64,000 bases of DNA from Janthinobacterium sp. TB1-E2 (lineage in GTDB: Bacteria > Pseudomonadota > Gammaproteobacteria > Burkholderiales > Burkholderiaceae_D): positions 4,092,001 through 4,156,000 of the forward strand of contig NZ_CP142523.1 of NCBI RefSeq assembly GCF_036885605.1, in the 5' to 3' direction. A model generated the notes under the pieces. It did no database searches. It was not told the DNA's origin and saw nothing but the letters and a program-made list of their open reading frames with translations. Shown here one piece after another: positions 19,207 to 26,408 of this stretch (position 1 is the first letter of the stretch; each line of letters opens with the position of its first letter). Position numbers and translations under genes: made by a program.

Positions 19207-22200
19207 ATGTCCTTAGACTTAACAAAAGCCCTCCCCAAGCCCGGCAACCGCTATGCGCTGCCCGCCCTGTATGGTTCATCCGACGCCTATGCCCTGGCGC
19301 TGGCCGCTTCGGCCTTGAAAGCGCGGGGCCAGATGCTGGCCGTGGTGGTGGCGCAGGCCAGCGACGGCCAGCGCCTGCTTGATGAAATCCCGTGGTTTGG
19401 CGGCAAGGAACTGCGCTGCCATCTGCTGCCGGACTGGGAAACCCTGCCCTACGATGCGTTCTCGCCGCACCAGGACCTGGTCTCCGAGCGCCTGGCCACC
19501 TTGCACGAAATCCAGACGCGCCAGTGCGACGTGCTGATCGTGCCGGCCACCACGGCGCTCGTGCGCCTGGCGCCGCCATCGTTCCTGGCCGCCTACACCT
19601 TCTTCTTCAAGAAGGGCGAAAAGCTCGATGAAGCGCGATTGAAGTCGCAGCTGACCCTGGCCGGCTACAGCCATGTCTCGCAAGTGATGTCGCCGGGCGA
19701 ATACTCGGTACGCGGCGGCCTGCTCGACCTGTTCCCCATGGGGTCCGCCCTGCCCTACCGCCTGGACCTGTTCGGCGACACCATCGAGACCATCCGCACG
19801 TTCGATGCCGACACCCAGCGCTCGCTGTATCCCGTGCATGAAGTACGGCTGCTGCCGGGCCGCGAATTCCCCATGGACGAAGCGGCGCGCACCACCTTCC
19901 GCAACCGCTGGCGCGAACAGTTCGAAGGCGATCCATCGCGCTCGGTCGTCTACAAGGACATCAGCAGCGGCATCGCCTCGGCCGGCATCGAATACTACCT
20001 GCCCTTGTTCTTCGAGCAGACGGCCACCCTGTTCGACTACCTGCCGCCCGACGCCTCGCTGGCCCTGGTGGGAGAAATCGACGCTGCCATCGGGCGCTTC
20101 TGGACCGATACCCAGTCGCGCTACCGCTTCCTGAAAGCGGACCGCGAGCGGCCCATCCTGCCGCCCGAATCGCTGTTCCTGTCCGACGAGCAGTTCTTCG
20201 GCCTGGCCAAGCCGTATGCGCGCCTGGCGATCGCCAAGTCGAACGATGCGCTGGCGTCCGAACTGTCGGCGCCCGTGCCAAACATCGCCGTCAACCGCCG
20301 CGCCGACGATCCGCTGGCCAACCTGCGCAGCTATTTGCTGCAATCGGGGCGCCGCGTGATGATCTGCGCCGAATCGAACGGCCGCCGCGAAACCTTGCAG
20401 CAGTACTTCAGCGAATACGATCTGCACCTGACGCCCGTCGAAGGCAGCGATGGCTTTTTGCAATCCGACGCCAAACTGATGTTAGGCGTGGCGCCGCTGC
20501 ATGCGGGTTTCGAGCTGTTTACGCCGGATGGAAATTTATCCTTCATCACCGAAACGGAGTTGTACGCCGGTTCCGGCCGCCGGGTCGGCACCAAGAAGCA
20601 GGAAGGCGTGACGCAGGTCGAATCGATGGTGCGCGACCTGTCGGAGCTGAAAATCGGCGACCCCGTCGTGCACATCAACCACGGCATCGGGCGCTACATG
20701 GGCCTGACCAGCATGGACCTGGGCGAAGGCGAAACGGAGTTCCTGCACCTGGAATACGCGAAGGACACCAAACTGTACGTGCCCGTGTCGCAGCTGCATG
20801 TGATCTCGCGCTATTCGGGCGCGTCGCCGGAAGACGCGCCGCTGCACTCGCTCGGCTCGGGCCAGTGGGAAAAGGCGAAGAAGCGCGCGGCCGAACAGGT
20901 GCGCGACACGGCCGCCGAGCTGCTCAACCTGTATGCGCGCCGCGCGCTGCGCCAGGGCCACTCGTTCGAATTCTCGTCGCACGACTACCAGCGCTTCGCC
21001 GACAGCTTCGGCTTCGATGAAACGCCGGACCAGGCCGAGGCCATCCACAACGTCATCAAGGACATGACTTCCGGTAAACCGATGGACCGCCTCGTCTGTG
21101 GCGACGTCGGCTTCGGCAAGACGGAAGTGGCGCTGCGCGCCGCGTTCATCGCCGTCATGGGTGGCAAGCAGGTGGCCATCCTGGCGCCCACCACCCTGCT
21201 GGCCGAGCAGCATGCGCAAACCTTTGCCGACCGTTTCGCCGACTGGCCCGTGCGCATCGCGGAATTGTCGCGCTTCCGTAGCGGCAAGGAAATCACACAG
21301 GCGTTCAAGGGCATGGCCGACGGCACCATCGACATCGTCATCGGCACCCATAAACTGCTGTCCGACGACGTGAAATTCACGCGCCTGGGTCTCGTCATCA
21401 TCGACGAGGAACACAGGTTCGGCGTGCGCCAGAAGGAAGCGCTGAAAGCCTTGCGTGCGGAAGTGGACGTGCTGACCCTGACGGCCACGCCGATCCCGCG
21501 CACACTGGGCATGGCACTGGAAGGCTTGCGCGACTTTTCCATCATCGCCACGGCGCCGCAAAAGCGCCTGGCCATCAAGACGTTCGTGCGCAGCGAGGGC
21601 GAAGCCATCATCCGCGAAGCGTGCCTGCGCGAACTCAAACGCGGTGGCCAGATCTACTTCCTGCACAACGAAGTGGAAACCATCCAGAACCGTCTGGCCA
21701 TGCTGACGGAACTGCTGCCCGAGGCGCGCATCGCCGTGGCGCATGGCCAGATGCACGAGCGCGACCTGGAAAAAGTCATGCGCGACTTCGTCGCCCAGCG
21801 TTTCAATATCCTGCTGTGCACGACGATCATCGAGACCGGCATCGACGTGCCGACGGCGAACACCATCATCATGCACCGCGCCGACAAGTTCGGCCTGGCG
21901 CAGCTGCACCAGCTGCGCGGCCGTGTGGGACGCTCGCATCACCAGGCCTACGCCTACCTGCTGGTGCACGACGTGCAAGGCCTCACGAAACTGGCGCAGC
22001 GCCGCCTGGACGCCATCCAGCAGATGGAAGAACTGGGCAGCGGCTTTTACCTGGCCATGCACGACCTGGAAATCCGCGGCGCCGGCGAGGTGCTGGGCGA
22101 GAGCCAGTCGGGCGAGATGACGGAAATCGGCTTCCAGCTGTATTCAGACATGCTCAACGAAGCCGTGCGCTCGCTGAAAGCGGGCAAGGAGCCGGACCTG

Positions 22201-22650
22201 GCCGCGCCGCTGGCGTCGACCACCGAGATCAACCTGCACGTGCCGGCCCTGCTGCCGGCCGACTTCTGCGGCGACGTGCACGAGCGCCTGTCGATCTACA
22301 AGCGCCTGGCCAACTGCGCCACGCAGGAGAAGATCGACGATATCCAGGAGGAGCTGATCGACCGCTTCGGCAAGCTGCCCGACGCCGTCAAGGCCCTGGT
22401 CGAGACGCACCGCTTGCGCATCGCTGCGAAAACCGTGGGCATCGTCAAGATCGACGTGCATGGCGAGGCGGCCACTCTGCAATTCATGGCCAAGCCACCG
22501 ATCGACCCGATGCGCATCATCGACCTGATCCAGAAAAACCGCCATATCAAGCTGCATGGCCAGGACAAGCTGAAAATCACGGCCGCCATGCCGGACCTGG
22601 CCGCGCGCGTGACGCAGATCAAGACCACCATCAAGCAATTGACGGTGTAG
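19207..22650 (+). CDS. mfd: Transcription-repair coupling factor
   Basis: 1147 residues, full family length. The N-terminal UvrB-like region (residues 1-350) is followed by the RNA polymerase interaction domain (GDPVVHINHGIGRYMGL near 490), then the RecG-like translocase with Walker A GDVGFGKTEV, Walker B IIDEEHRFGV, TATPIPRTL and motif VI QLRGRVGRSHHQAYAYLL, and a C-terminal TRCF autoinhibitory domain. It displaces stalled RNA polymerase at template-strand lesions and recruits UvrA. The ATG is in GCATGTCC with weak ribosome binding. serB follows 31 bp downstream, so the two may be cotranscribed. Confidence 0.97.
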   Translation: MSLDLTKALPKPGNRYALPALYGSSDAYALALAASALKARGQMLAVVVAQASDGQRLLDEIPWFGGKELRCHLLPDWETLPYDAFSPHQDLVSERLATLHEIQTRQCDVLIVPATTALVRLAPPSFLAAYTFFFKKGEKLDEARLKSQLTLAGYSHVSQVMSPGEYSVRGGLLDLFPMGSALPYRLDLFGDTIETIRTFDADTQRSLYPVHEVRLLPGREFPMDEAARTTFRNRWREQFEGDPSRSVVYKDISSGIASAGIEYYLPLFFEQTATLFDYLPPDASLALVGEIDAAIGRFWTDTQSRYRFLKADRERPILPPESLFLSDEQFFGLAKPYARLAIAKSNDALASELSAPVPNIAVNRRADDPLANLRSYLLQSGRRVMICAESNGRRETLQQYFSEYDLHLTPVEGSDGFLQSDAKLMLGVAPLHAGFELFTPDGNLSFITETELYAGSGRRVGTKKQEGVTQVESMVRDLSELKIGDPVVHINHGIGRYMGLTSMDLGEGETEFLHLEYAKDTKLYVPVSQLHVISRYSGASPEDAPLHSLGSGQWEKAKKRAAEQVRDTAAELLNLYARRALRQGHSFEFSSHDYQRFADSFGFDETPDQAEAIHNVIKDMTSGKPMDRLVCGDVGFGKTEVALRAAFIAVMGGKQVAILAPTTLLAEQHAQTFADRFADWPVRIAELSRFRSGKEITQAFKGMADGTIDIVIGTHKLLSDDVKFTRLGLVIIDEEHRFGVRQKEALKALRAEVDVLTLTATPIPRTLGMALEGLRDFSIIATAPQKRLAIKTFVRSEGEAIIREACLRELKRGGQIYFLHNEVETIQNRLAMLTELLPEARIAVAHGQMHERDLEKVMRDFVAQRFNILLCTTIIETGIDVPTANTIIMHRADKFGLAQLHQLRGRVGRSHHQAYAYLLVHDVQGLTKLAQRRLDAIQQMEELGSGFYLAMHDLEIRGAGEVLGESQSGEMTEIGFQLYSDMLNEAVRSLKAGKEPDLAAPLASTTEINLHVPALLPADFCGDVHERLSIYKRLANCATQEKIDDIQEELIDRFGKLPDAVKALVETHRLRIAAKTVGIVKIDVHGEAATLQFMAKPPIDPMRIIDLIQKNRHIKLHGQDKLKITAAMPDLAARVTQIKTTIKQLTV

Positions 22651-22681
22651 ACCATTTCGATAATTAATGCAGGACTGCCCC

Positions 22682-23548
22682 ATGACCAATACCAAGACCA
22701 TCACCATGAATCTGATCCTGCAGGGCCTGGACGGCGATAGCGCCCGCCTCGAACGCATCGCCGCGCTGGCCGCGCCGACGTCCGTCACGCGCCTCGGTCC
22801 GAACGCCGTGCGCTGCGAACAGATCGCCTATTCGCCCGCGTTGCGCCCCACGATCGAAGTGGCGGCGCAGGCGGCGCAGCTGGACGCCACCTACATGATG
22901 GGACAGCGTGAACTCAGCGAATTCAAGCTCGTGGCGATGGACATGGATTCGACCCTGATCACCATCGAGTGCATCGATGAAATCGCCGACATGCAGGGAT
23001 TGAAACCGCAAGTGGCGGCCATCACGGAAGCGGCCATGCGCGGTGAACTCGATTTTGCCGCCAGCCTGAAACAGCGCGTGGCCCTGCTCGAAGGCCTCGA
23101 TGCGTCGGCCCTGCAGCGCGTCTACGATGAGCGTTTGAAGCTGTCGCCGGGCGCGGAAGCCATGCTGGCGGCCGTGCAAAAGGCCGGCCTGAAAACCCTG
23201 CTGGTGTCGGGCGGTTTCACCTTCTTCACCGAACGCCTGAAGGAGCGCCTGGGCCTCGACTACACGCATGCGAACGCACTGGAAATCATCGACGGCAAGC
23301 TGACGGGCAAAGTCCTGGGCGGCATCGTCGACGCCGAGGAAAAACAGCGCACGGTGGAGCGCGTGTGCGCAGAGATGGGCATTACGCCATCGCAGGCCAT
23401 CGTCATGGGCGACGGCGCCAACGACTTGAAAATGATGGGCATCGCCGGCCTGTCCGTCGCTTTCCGCGCCAAGCCCGTGGTGCGCTCGCAGGCCGACGTG
23501 GCGCTGAACTTTGTCGGACTCGATGGCTTGCTCAACGTCTTGAGCTGA
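22682..23548 (+). CDS. serB: Phosphoserine phosphatase
   Basis: 288 residues from the ATG at 22682, which has AGGA about 9 bases upstream. An N-terminal ACT-like region of about 75 residues precedes a HAD phosphatase core: MDMDSTLI (motif I with nucleophilic Asp), LVSGGFTFFTERL (motif II), the motif III lysine, and MGDGANDLKMM (motif IV). The intact cap and catalytic residues support hydrolysis of L-3-phosphoserine to serine, the last step of serine biosynthesis in the cytoplasm. It follows mfd closely, then a dyad-bearing intergenic region begins. Confidence 0.95.
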   Translation: MTNTKTITMNLILQGLDGDSARLERIAALAAPTSVTRLGPNAVRCEQIAYSPALRPTIEVAAQAAQLDATYMMGQRELSEFKLVAMDMDSTLITIECIDEIADMQGLKPQVAAITEAAMRGELDFAASLKQRVALLEGLDASALQRVYDERLKLSPGAEAMLAAVQKAGLKTLLVSGGFTFFTERLKERLGLDYTHANALEIIDGKLTGKVLGGIVDAEEKQRTVERVCAEMGITPSQAIVMGDGANDLKMMGIAGLSVAFRAKPVVRSQADVALNFVGLDGLLNVLS

Positions 23549-23595
23549 GCCGGCGCCAGCTTAGCGCTATCTGGCGGGCGGTGCGCGCACGGCGG

Positions 23596-23623
23596 CACAA
23601 GTTTGCTATATTGCAAACTTGTG
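23596..23623. promoter_or_regulatory. Perfect 11-bp dyad upstream of the DUF692 operon
   Basis: CACAAGTTTGC (23596-23606) and GCAAACTTGTG (23613-23623) are exact inverted arms around TATATT, which itself resembles a -10 element. The 28-bp dyad lies about 20-35 bases upstream of the first gene of the operon. The form fits a dimeric repressor operator overlapping a promoter. It has no T-tract, so it is not a terminator for serB. Confidence 0.7.
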
Positions 23624-23657
23624 ATCACCCCGCCAGCCCATCGTGAAAGAACACCGC

Positions 23658-24386
23658 ATGCCGCCACCGCTGCCAGAAGAGATACAACGCCACCTCGATA
23701 TATTCGTCGCCGCCGCACAAACGGCCTTCGGCGCCGACCTGGCCGCCGCCGTGCTGTTTGGCTCGGCCGCCGATGGCCAGCTGCGCGCCACCTCCGACGT
23801 CAACCTGCTGTTGCTGCTCAAGCGCTTTACGCCCGCATCGGCCGATGCGCTGCGCGGCCCCTTGCGCCTGGCGCACGCCGCCATCGATTTGCAGGTGATG
23901 TTCCTGCTCGAAAGCGAATTGCCCCAGGCCGCCGACGCTTTCGCCGTCAAGTTCGCCGACATCATCGCGCGCCACCGGGTGCTGCATGGCGTTGATCCTT
24001 TCGCCAGCCTGCACACGAGCCGCGACGCCGTGCTGCGCCGCCTGCGGCAAGTGCTGCTGAACCAGCAGCTGCGCATGCGCGAACGGTATATGCTATTGAG
24101 CCTGAATGAAGAACAGCTGGCCGGCGCCATCGCCGACGCGGCCGGCCCGCTGCGTTCGGCGGCGGCCTCGCTGGCGCAGCTCGAGGGCAAACCTGCGCAG
24201 TCCGGCAAGCAGGCGCTCGAAGCGTTTGTCGACCAGTTGGGCGACCCGGCCCTGCACTCTGCCTTGCAAGCCATGTCGGCCGCGCGCGAAACGGCGCGCC
24301 TGGCGCCGGGGCAGGCCCTCCCCGCCTTCACAAGCCTGATGGCGATTACCGAACGCCTGCGCGAACACGCGGAGCAGATGCGGTGA
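23658..24386 (+). CDS. Nucleotidyltransferase-like protein, first gene of the DUF692 operon
   Basis: 242 residues from the ATG at 23658; a GTG at 23643 would add five residues. Residues about 30-60 carry the pol-beta/MNT nucleotidyltransferase signature VLFGSAADGQLRATSDVNLLLLL. The GS motif is present, but the usual D-x-D pair reads D-V-N, so the second metal ligand is missing and catalysis is doubtful. The remaining half is helical (RERYMLLSLNEEQLAGAIADAAGPLRSAAASL), like HEPN or substrate-binding helical domains. Its stop overlaps the GTG start of the membrane protein gene by four bases, so it belongs to the operon. Its role there is unknown. Confidence 0.7.
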   Translation: MPPPLPEEIQRHLDIFVAAAQTAFGADLAAAVLFGSAADGQLRATSDVNLLLLLKRFTPASADALRGPLRLAHAAIDLQVMFLLESELPQAADAFAVKFADIIARHRVLHGVDPFASLHTSRDAVLRRLRQVLLNQQLRMRERYMLLSLNEEQLAGAIADAAGPLRSAAASLAQLEGKPAQSGKQALEAFVDQLGDPALHSALQAMSAARETARLAPGQALPAFTSLMAITERLREHAEQMR

Positions 24387-25303
24387 ACGGCTACAATCCC
24401 TTTGACTGGAGCGGGCCATCGTTCCTGCTGGCCTACCTGATCTTCGGCACGCTCGTGTACTACCTGGCGCGCGAGCTGCTGATCCGCCAGGAGCTGCGCA
24501 ATCCGCACGCCCAGCTGTCGCTGGCCGATGATCCCTACCGCATTGCTTTTTTGCGTGGCGGCGCCCTCGAAGCCGTGAAAATCGCCGCCATCGTGCTGGT
24601 CGACCGGGGCTTGCTGCGCGCCGACGGCCCGCTGCTGGAAACGGCCAGCGCCGACAGCCTGCGCTTTGCCAGCCACGACATCGAACGCGACGTGCTGCGG
24701 CTGTACCTGGGCCGCCAAGGCCACAGCAAGGAACTGGCCGTGCAGGCCGACATGCTGCCATCGTGCCGCGCCTACCAGGAGACGTTGACGCAGCAGGAAT
24801 TGCTGGTCGGCCCGCCGCTGCTGCGCCGGCGCGAACGCATCACCTGGGCCGCGCACTGGCTGCTGCTGACGGTGGCCGGCGTCAAAGCCGTCATCGCCAT
24901 CAGCCGCCAGCACTACAATCTGCTGTTCCTGGCGGCCCTGCTGGCGATTTTTCTCCTCATGCTGCGCGGCTTGCGCACCCAGGCGACCAGCTGGAGCGCG
25001 CAGCGGCTGCTGACCGACCTGCGCATGCTGTTCGGCCGGCTGAACATGCGCTCGGCGCGCCTGCAGGCGGGCAGCAGCAGTGCCGACATGGCCCTGCTGG
25101 CCGCCATCTTCGGCATCGGCGCCCTGCCCTTGTCCGTGTACGCGTATGTCGCCGAGCTGTATCCGGCGCCCCGGCAAAATGGCGGTGGCGACTCCTCGTC
25201 CAGCAGCACGGGCGACTCGGGCGACTCGTCATCGGGCGGCGGCGGTGACGGCGGCAGCAGCGGCTGTGGCGGTTGCGGCGGTGGCGGCGGCTGTGGCAGT
25301 TAG
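24383..25303 (+). CDS. TIGR04222-type membrane protein with Gly/Cys C-terminal tail
   Basis: 306 residues. An N-terminal membrane helix (about 12-28) is followed by a cytoplasmic region with winged-helix-like pattern (GGALEAVKIAAIVLVDRGLL), then two hydrophobic helices (about 157-195) and another near 235-255. The C-terminal 45 residues are low complexity: Ser/Gly/Asp-rich, then GCGGCGGGGGCGS with Cys295, 298 and 304. The layout resembles TIGR04222 domain proteins, known for Cys/Gly-rich tails and proximity to DUF692 genes. GTG start overlapping the previous stop (GTGA). The last 11 bases overlap the DUF692 gene, suggesting coupled synthesis. The tail is a candidate substrate for that enzyme. 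Confidence 0.75.
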   Translation: MNGYNPFDWSGPSFLLAYLIFGTLVYYLARELLIRQELRNPHAQLSLADDPYRIAFLRGGALEAVKIAAIVLVDRGLLRADGPLLETASADSLRFASHDIERDVLRLYLGRQGHSKELAVQADMLPSCRAYQETLTQQELLVGPPLLRRRERITWAAHWLLLTVAGVKAVIAISRQHYNLLFLAALLAIFLLMLRGLRTQATSWSAQRLLTDLRMLFGRLNMRSARLQAGSSSADMALLAAIFGIGALPLSVYAYVAELYPAPRQNGGGDSSSSSTGDSGDSSSGGGGDGGSSGCGGCGGGGGCGS

Positions 25304-26147
25304 CCAGGACGCCACGCGCGACCGCGTCGGCCTGGGCTGGCGCGGCGAACTGGCCGCCGGCATCCTGTCCAATCTGGCGCGAATCGATGTGCTGGAAGTG
25401 ATCGCCGACGATTATTACGGCGCCTCGCGCGCCGGCATTTCGGCCTTGCGCAGCCTGGCGCGCCAGGTGCCGGTCAGCCTGCATGGCGTGGGCATGGGGC
25501 TGGCCTCGACGATTCCCGCCGACCCGCGCCGCCTGCATGCGATGGCGCGCCTGATGCAAGCGGTGCAGGCGGAATCGTGGTCCGAGCACCTGAGTTTCGT
25601 GCGTGCCGGCGGCATCGAGATCGGCCACCTGGCGGCGCCGCCGCGCACGCAGCACAGCGCCGCTGGCGCCATCGCCAATATCGCGCTGGCCACGCGCATC
25701 GTCGGCAGCGCGCCGCTGATGGAAAACATCGCCACCCTCGTCCAGCCGCCTGCCAGCACCATGGACGAAGCCGAGTGGGTGGCGCAGATTATCCACGGCG
25801 CGCAAGTGCCGCTGCTGCTCGACCTGCACAACCTGTATGCGAATGCCGTGAATGCTGGCGAGGCGCCGCAGGAACTGCTGCTGCGCCTGCCCCTGGACAG
25901 GGTCGGCGCCGTGCACCTGAGCGGCGGCCACTGGATCGAAGCGCCGGGCGGCGGCCAGCGCTTGCTGGACGACCATCTGCACGATGTGCCGCCCGAAGTC
26001 TTCGATCTGTTGACCGTGCTGGCGCGCCATGCGCCGCAACCGTTGACGGTGACAGTCGAACGCGACGGCAATTACCCGTCGTTCGAGCATGTGCTGGGCC
26101 AGCTGGAATCGGCGCGCGCGGCCTTGCGCGCGGGGCGAAACGCATGA
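25293..26147 (+). CDS. DUF692 (MNIO) family iron-dependent peptide-modifying enzyme
   Basis: 284 residues from GTG 25293; another GTG at 25281 is possible. It is a TIM-barrel DUF692 protein: VGLGWRGELA at the start, LHGVGMGL (His64), WSEHLSF (Glu98-His99), ENIATL (Glu144-Asn145), LLLDLHNLYAN (Asp177, Asn180), VHLSGGHW (His208), DDHLHDVP (Asp226/227, His228) and VERDGNYPSF (Glu257). These match the conserved metal-ligand regions of multinuclear iron oxidative enzymes such as MbnB and TglH, which modify cysteine residues in peptides with O2. The gene overlaps both neighbours (11 and 4 bases). Its substrate here is unproven; the Cys tail encoded just upstream is the obvious candidate. Confidence 0.85.
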   Translation: MAVSQDATRDRVGLGWRGELAAGILSNLARIDVLEVIADDYYGASRAGISALRSLARQVPVSLHGVGMGLASTIPADPRRLHAMARLMQAVQAESWSEHLSFVRAGGIEIGHLAAPPRTQHSAAGAIANIALATRIVGSAPLMENIATLVQPPASTMDEAEWVAQIIHGAQVPLLLDLHNLYANAVNAGEAPQELLLRLPLDRVGAVHLSGGHWIEAPGGGQRLLDDHLHDVPPEVFDLLTVLARHAPQPLTVTVERDGNYPSFEHVLGQLESARAALRAGRNA

Positions 26148-26401
26148 GTTCCCCCGCACTGGAAACCTTGCTGGCAAGGCTGTACACGGACGACGCCCTG
26201 CGTGCCGCCTTCCTGCTCGATCCCCATGCGCAAGCCTTGCAGCATGGCTTGTCGCCGCAGGAAGCGGAGGCGATGGCGGCGATGGACCCCATCGGCCTGC
26301 AGATGGCGGCGGCCAGCTACCGCGCCAAGCGCGCCGGGCGCGCTGGCCAGACGAAACCAGCGCAACGCTGGTGGCGCCGGCTGCTGCAAATGTGGCGCTA
26401 A
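26144..26401 (+). CDS. Small 85-residue protein, putative DUF692 partner
   Basis: 85 residues starting in an ATGA overlap with the DUF692 stop. The first 60 residues are helical and acidic-to-neutral, with LLARLYTDDALRAAFLLDP, HGLSPQEAEAMAAMD and GLQMAAASYRAKRAG blocks. The tail is strongly basic and Trp-rich (RWWRRLLQMWR), possibly membrane- or nucleic-acid-binding. The pattern loosely recalls small helical LigA-like folds. DUF692 enzymes often work with a small partner that presents the substrate, as MbnC and TglI do; this protein is placed like one but is not a clear homologue of either. It has no cysteine, so it is unlikely to be the modified peptide. Confidence 0.65.
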   Translation: MSSPALETLLARLYTDDALRAAFLLDPHAQALQHGLSPQEAEAMAAMDPIGLQMAAASYRAKRAGRAGQTKPAQRWWRRLLQMWR

Positions 26402-26408
26402 GCGCCCG

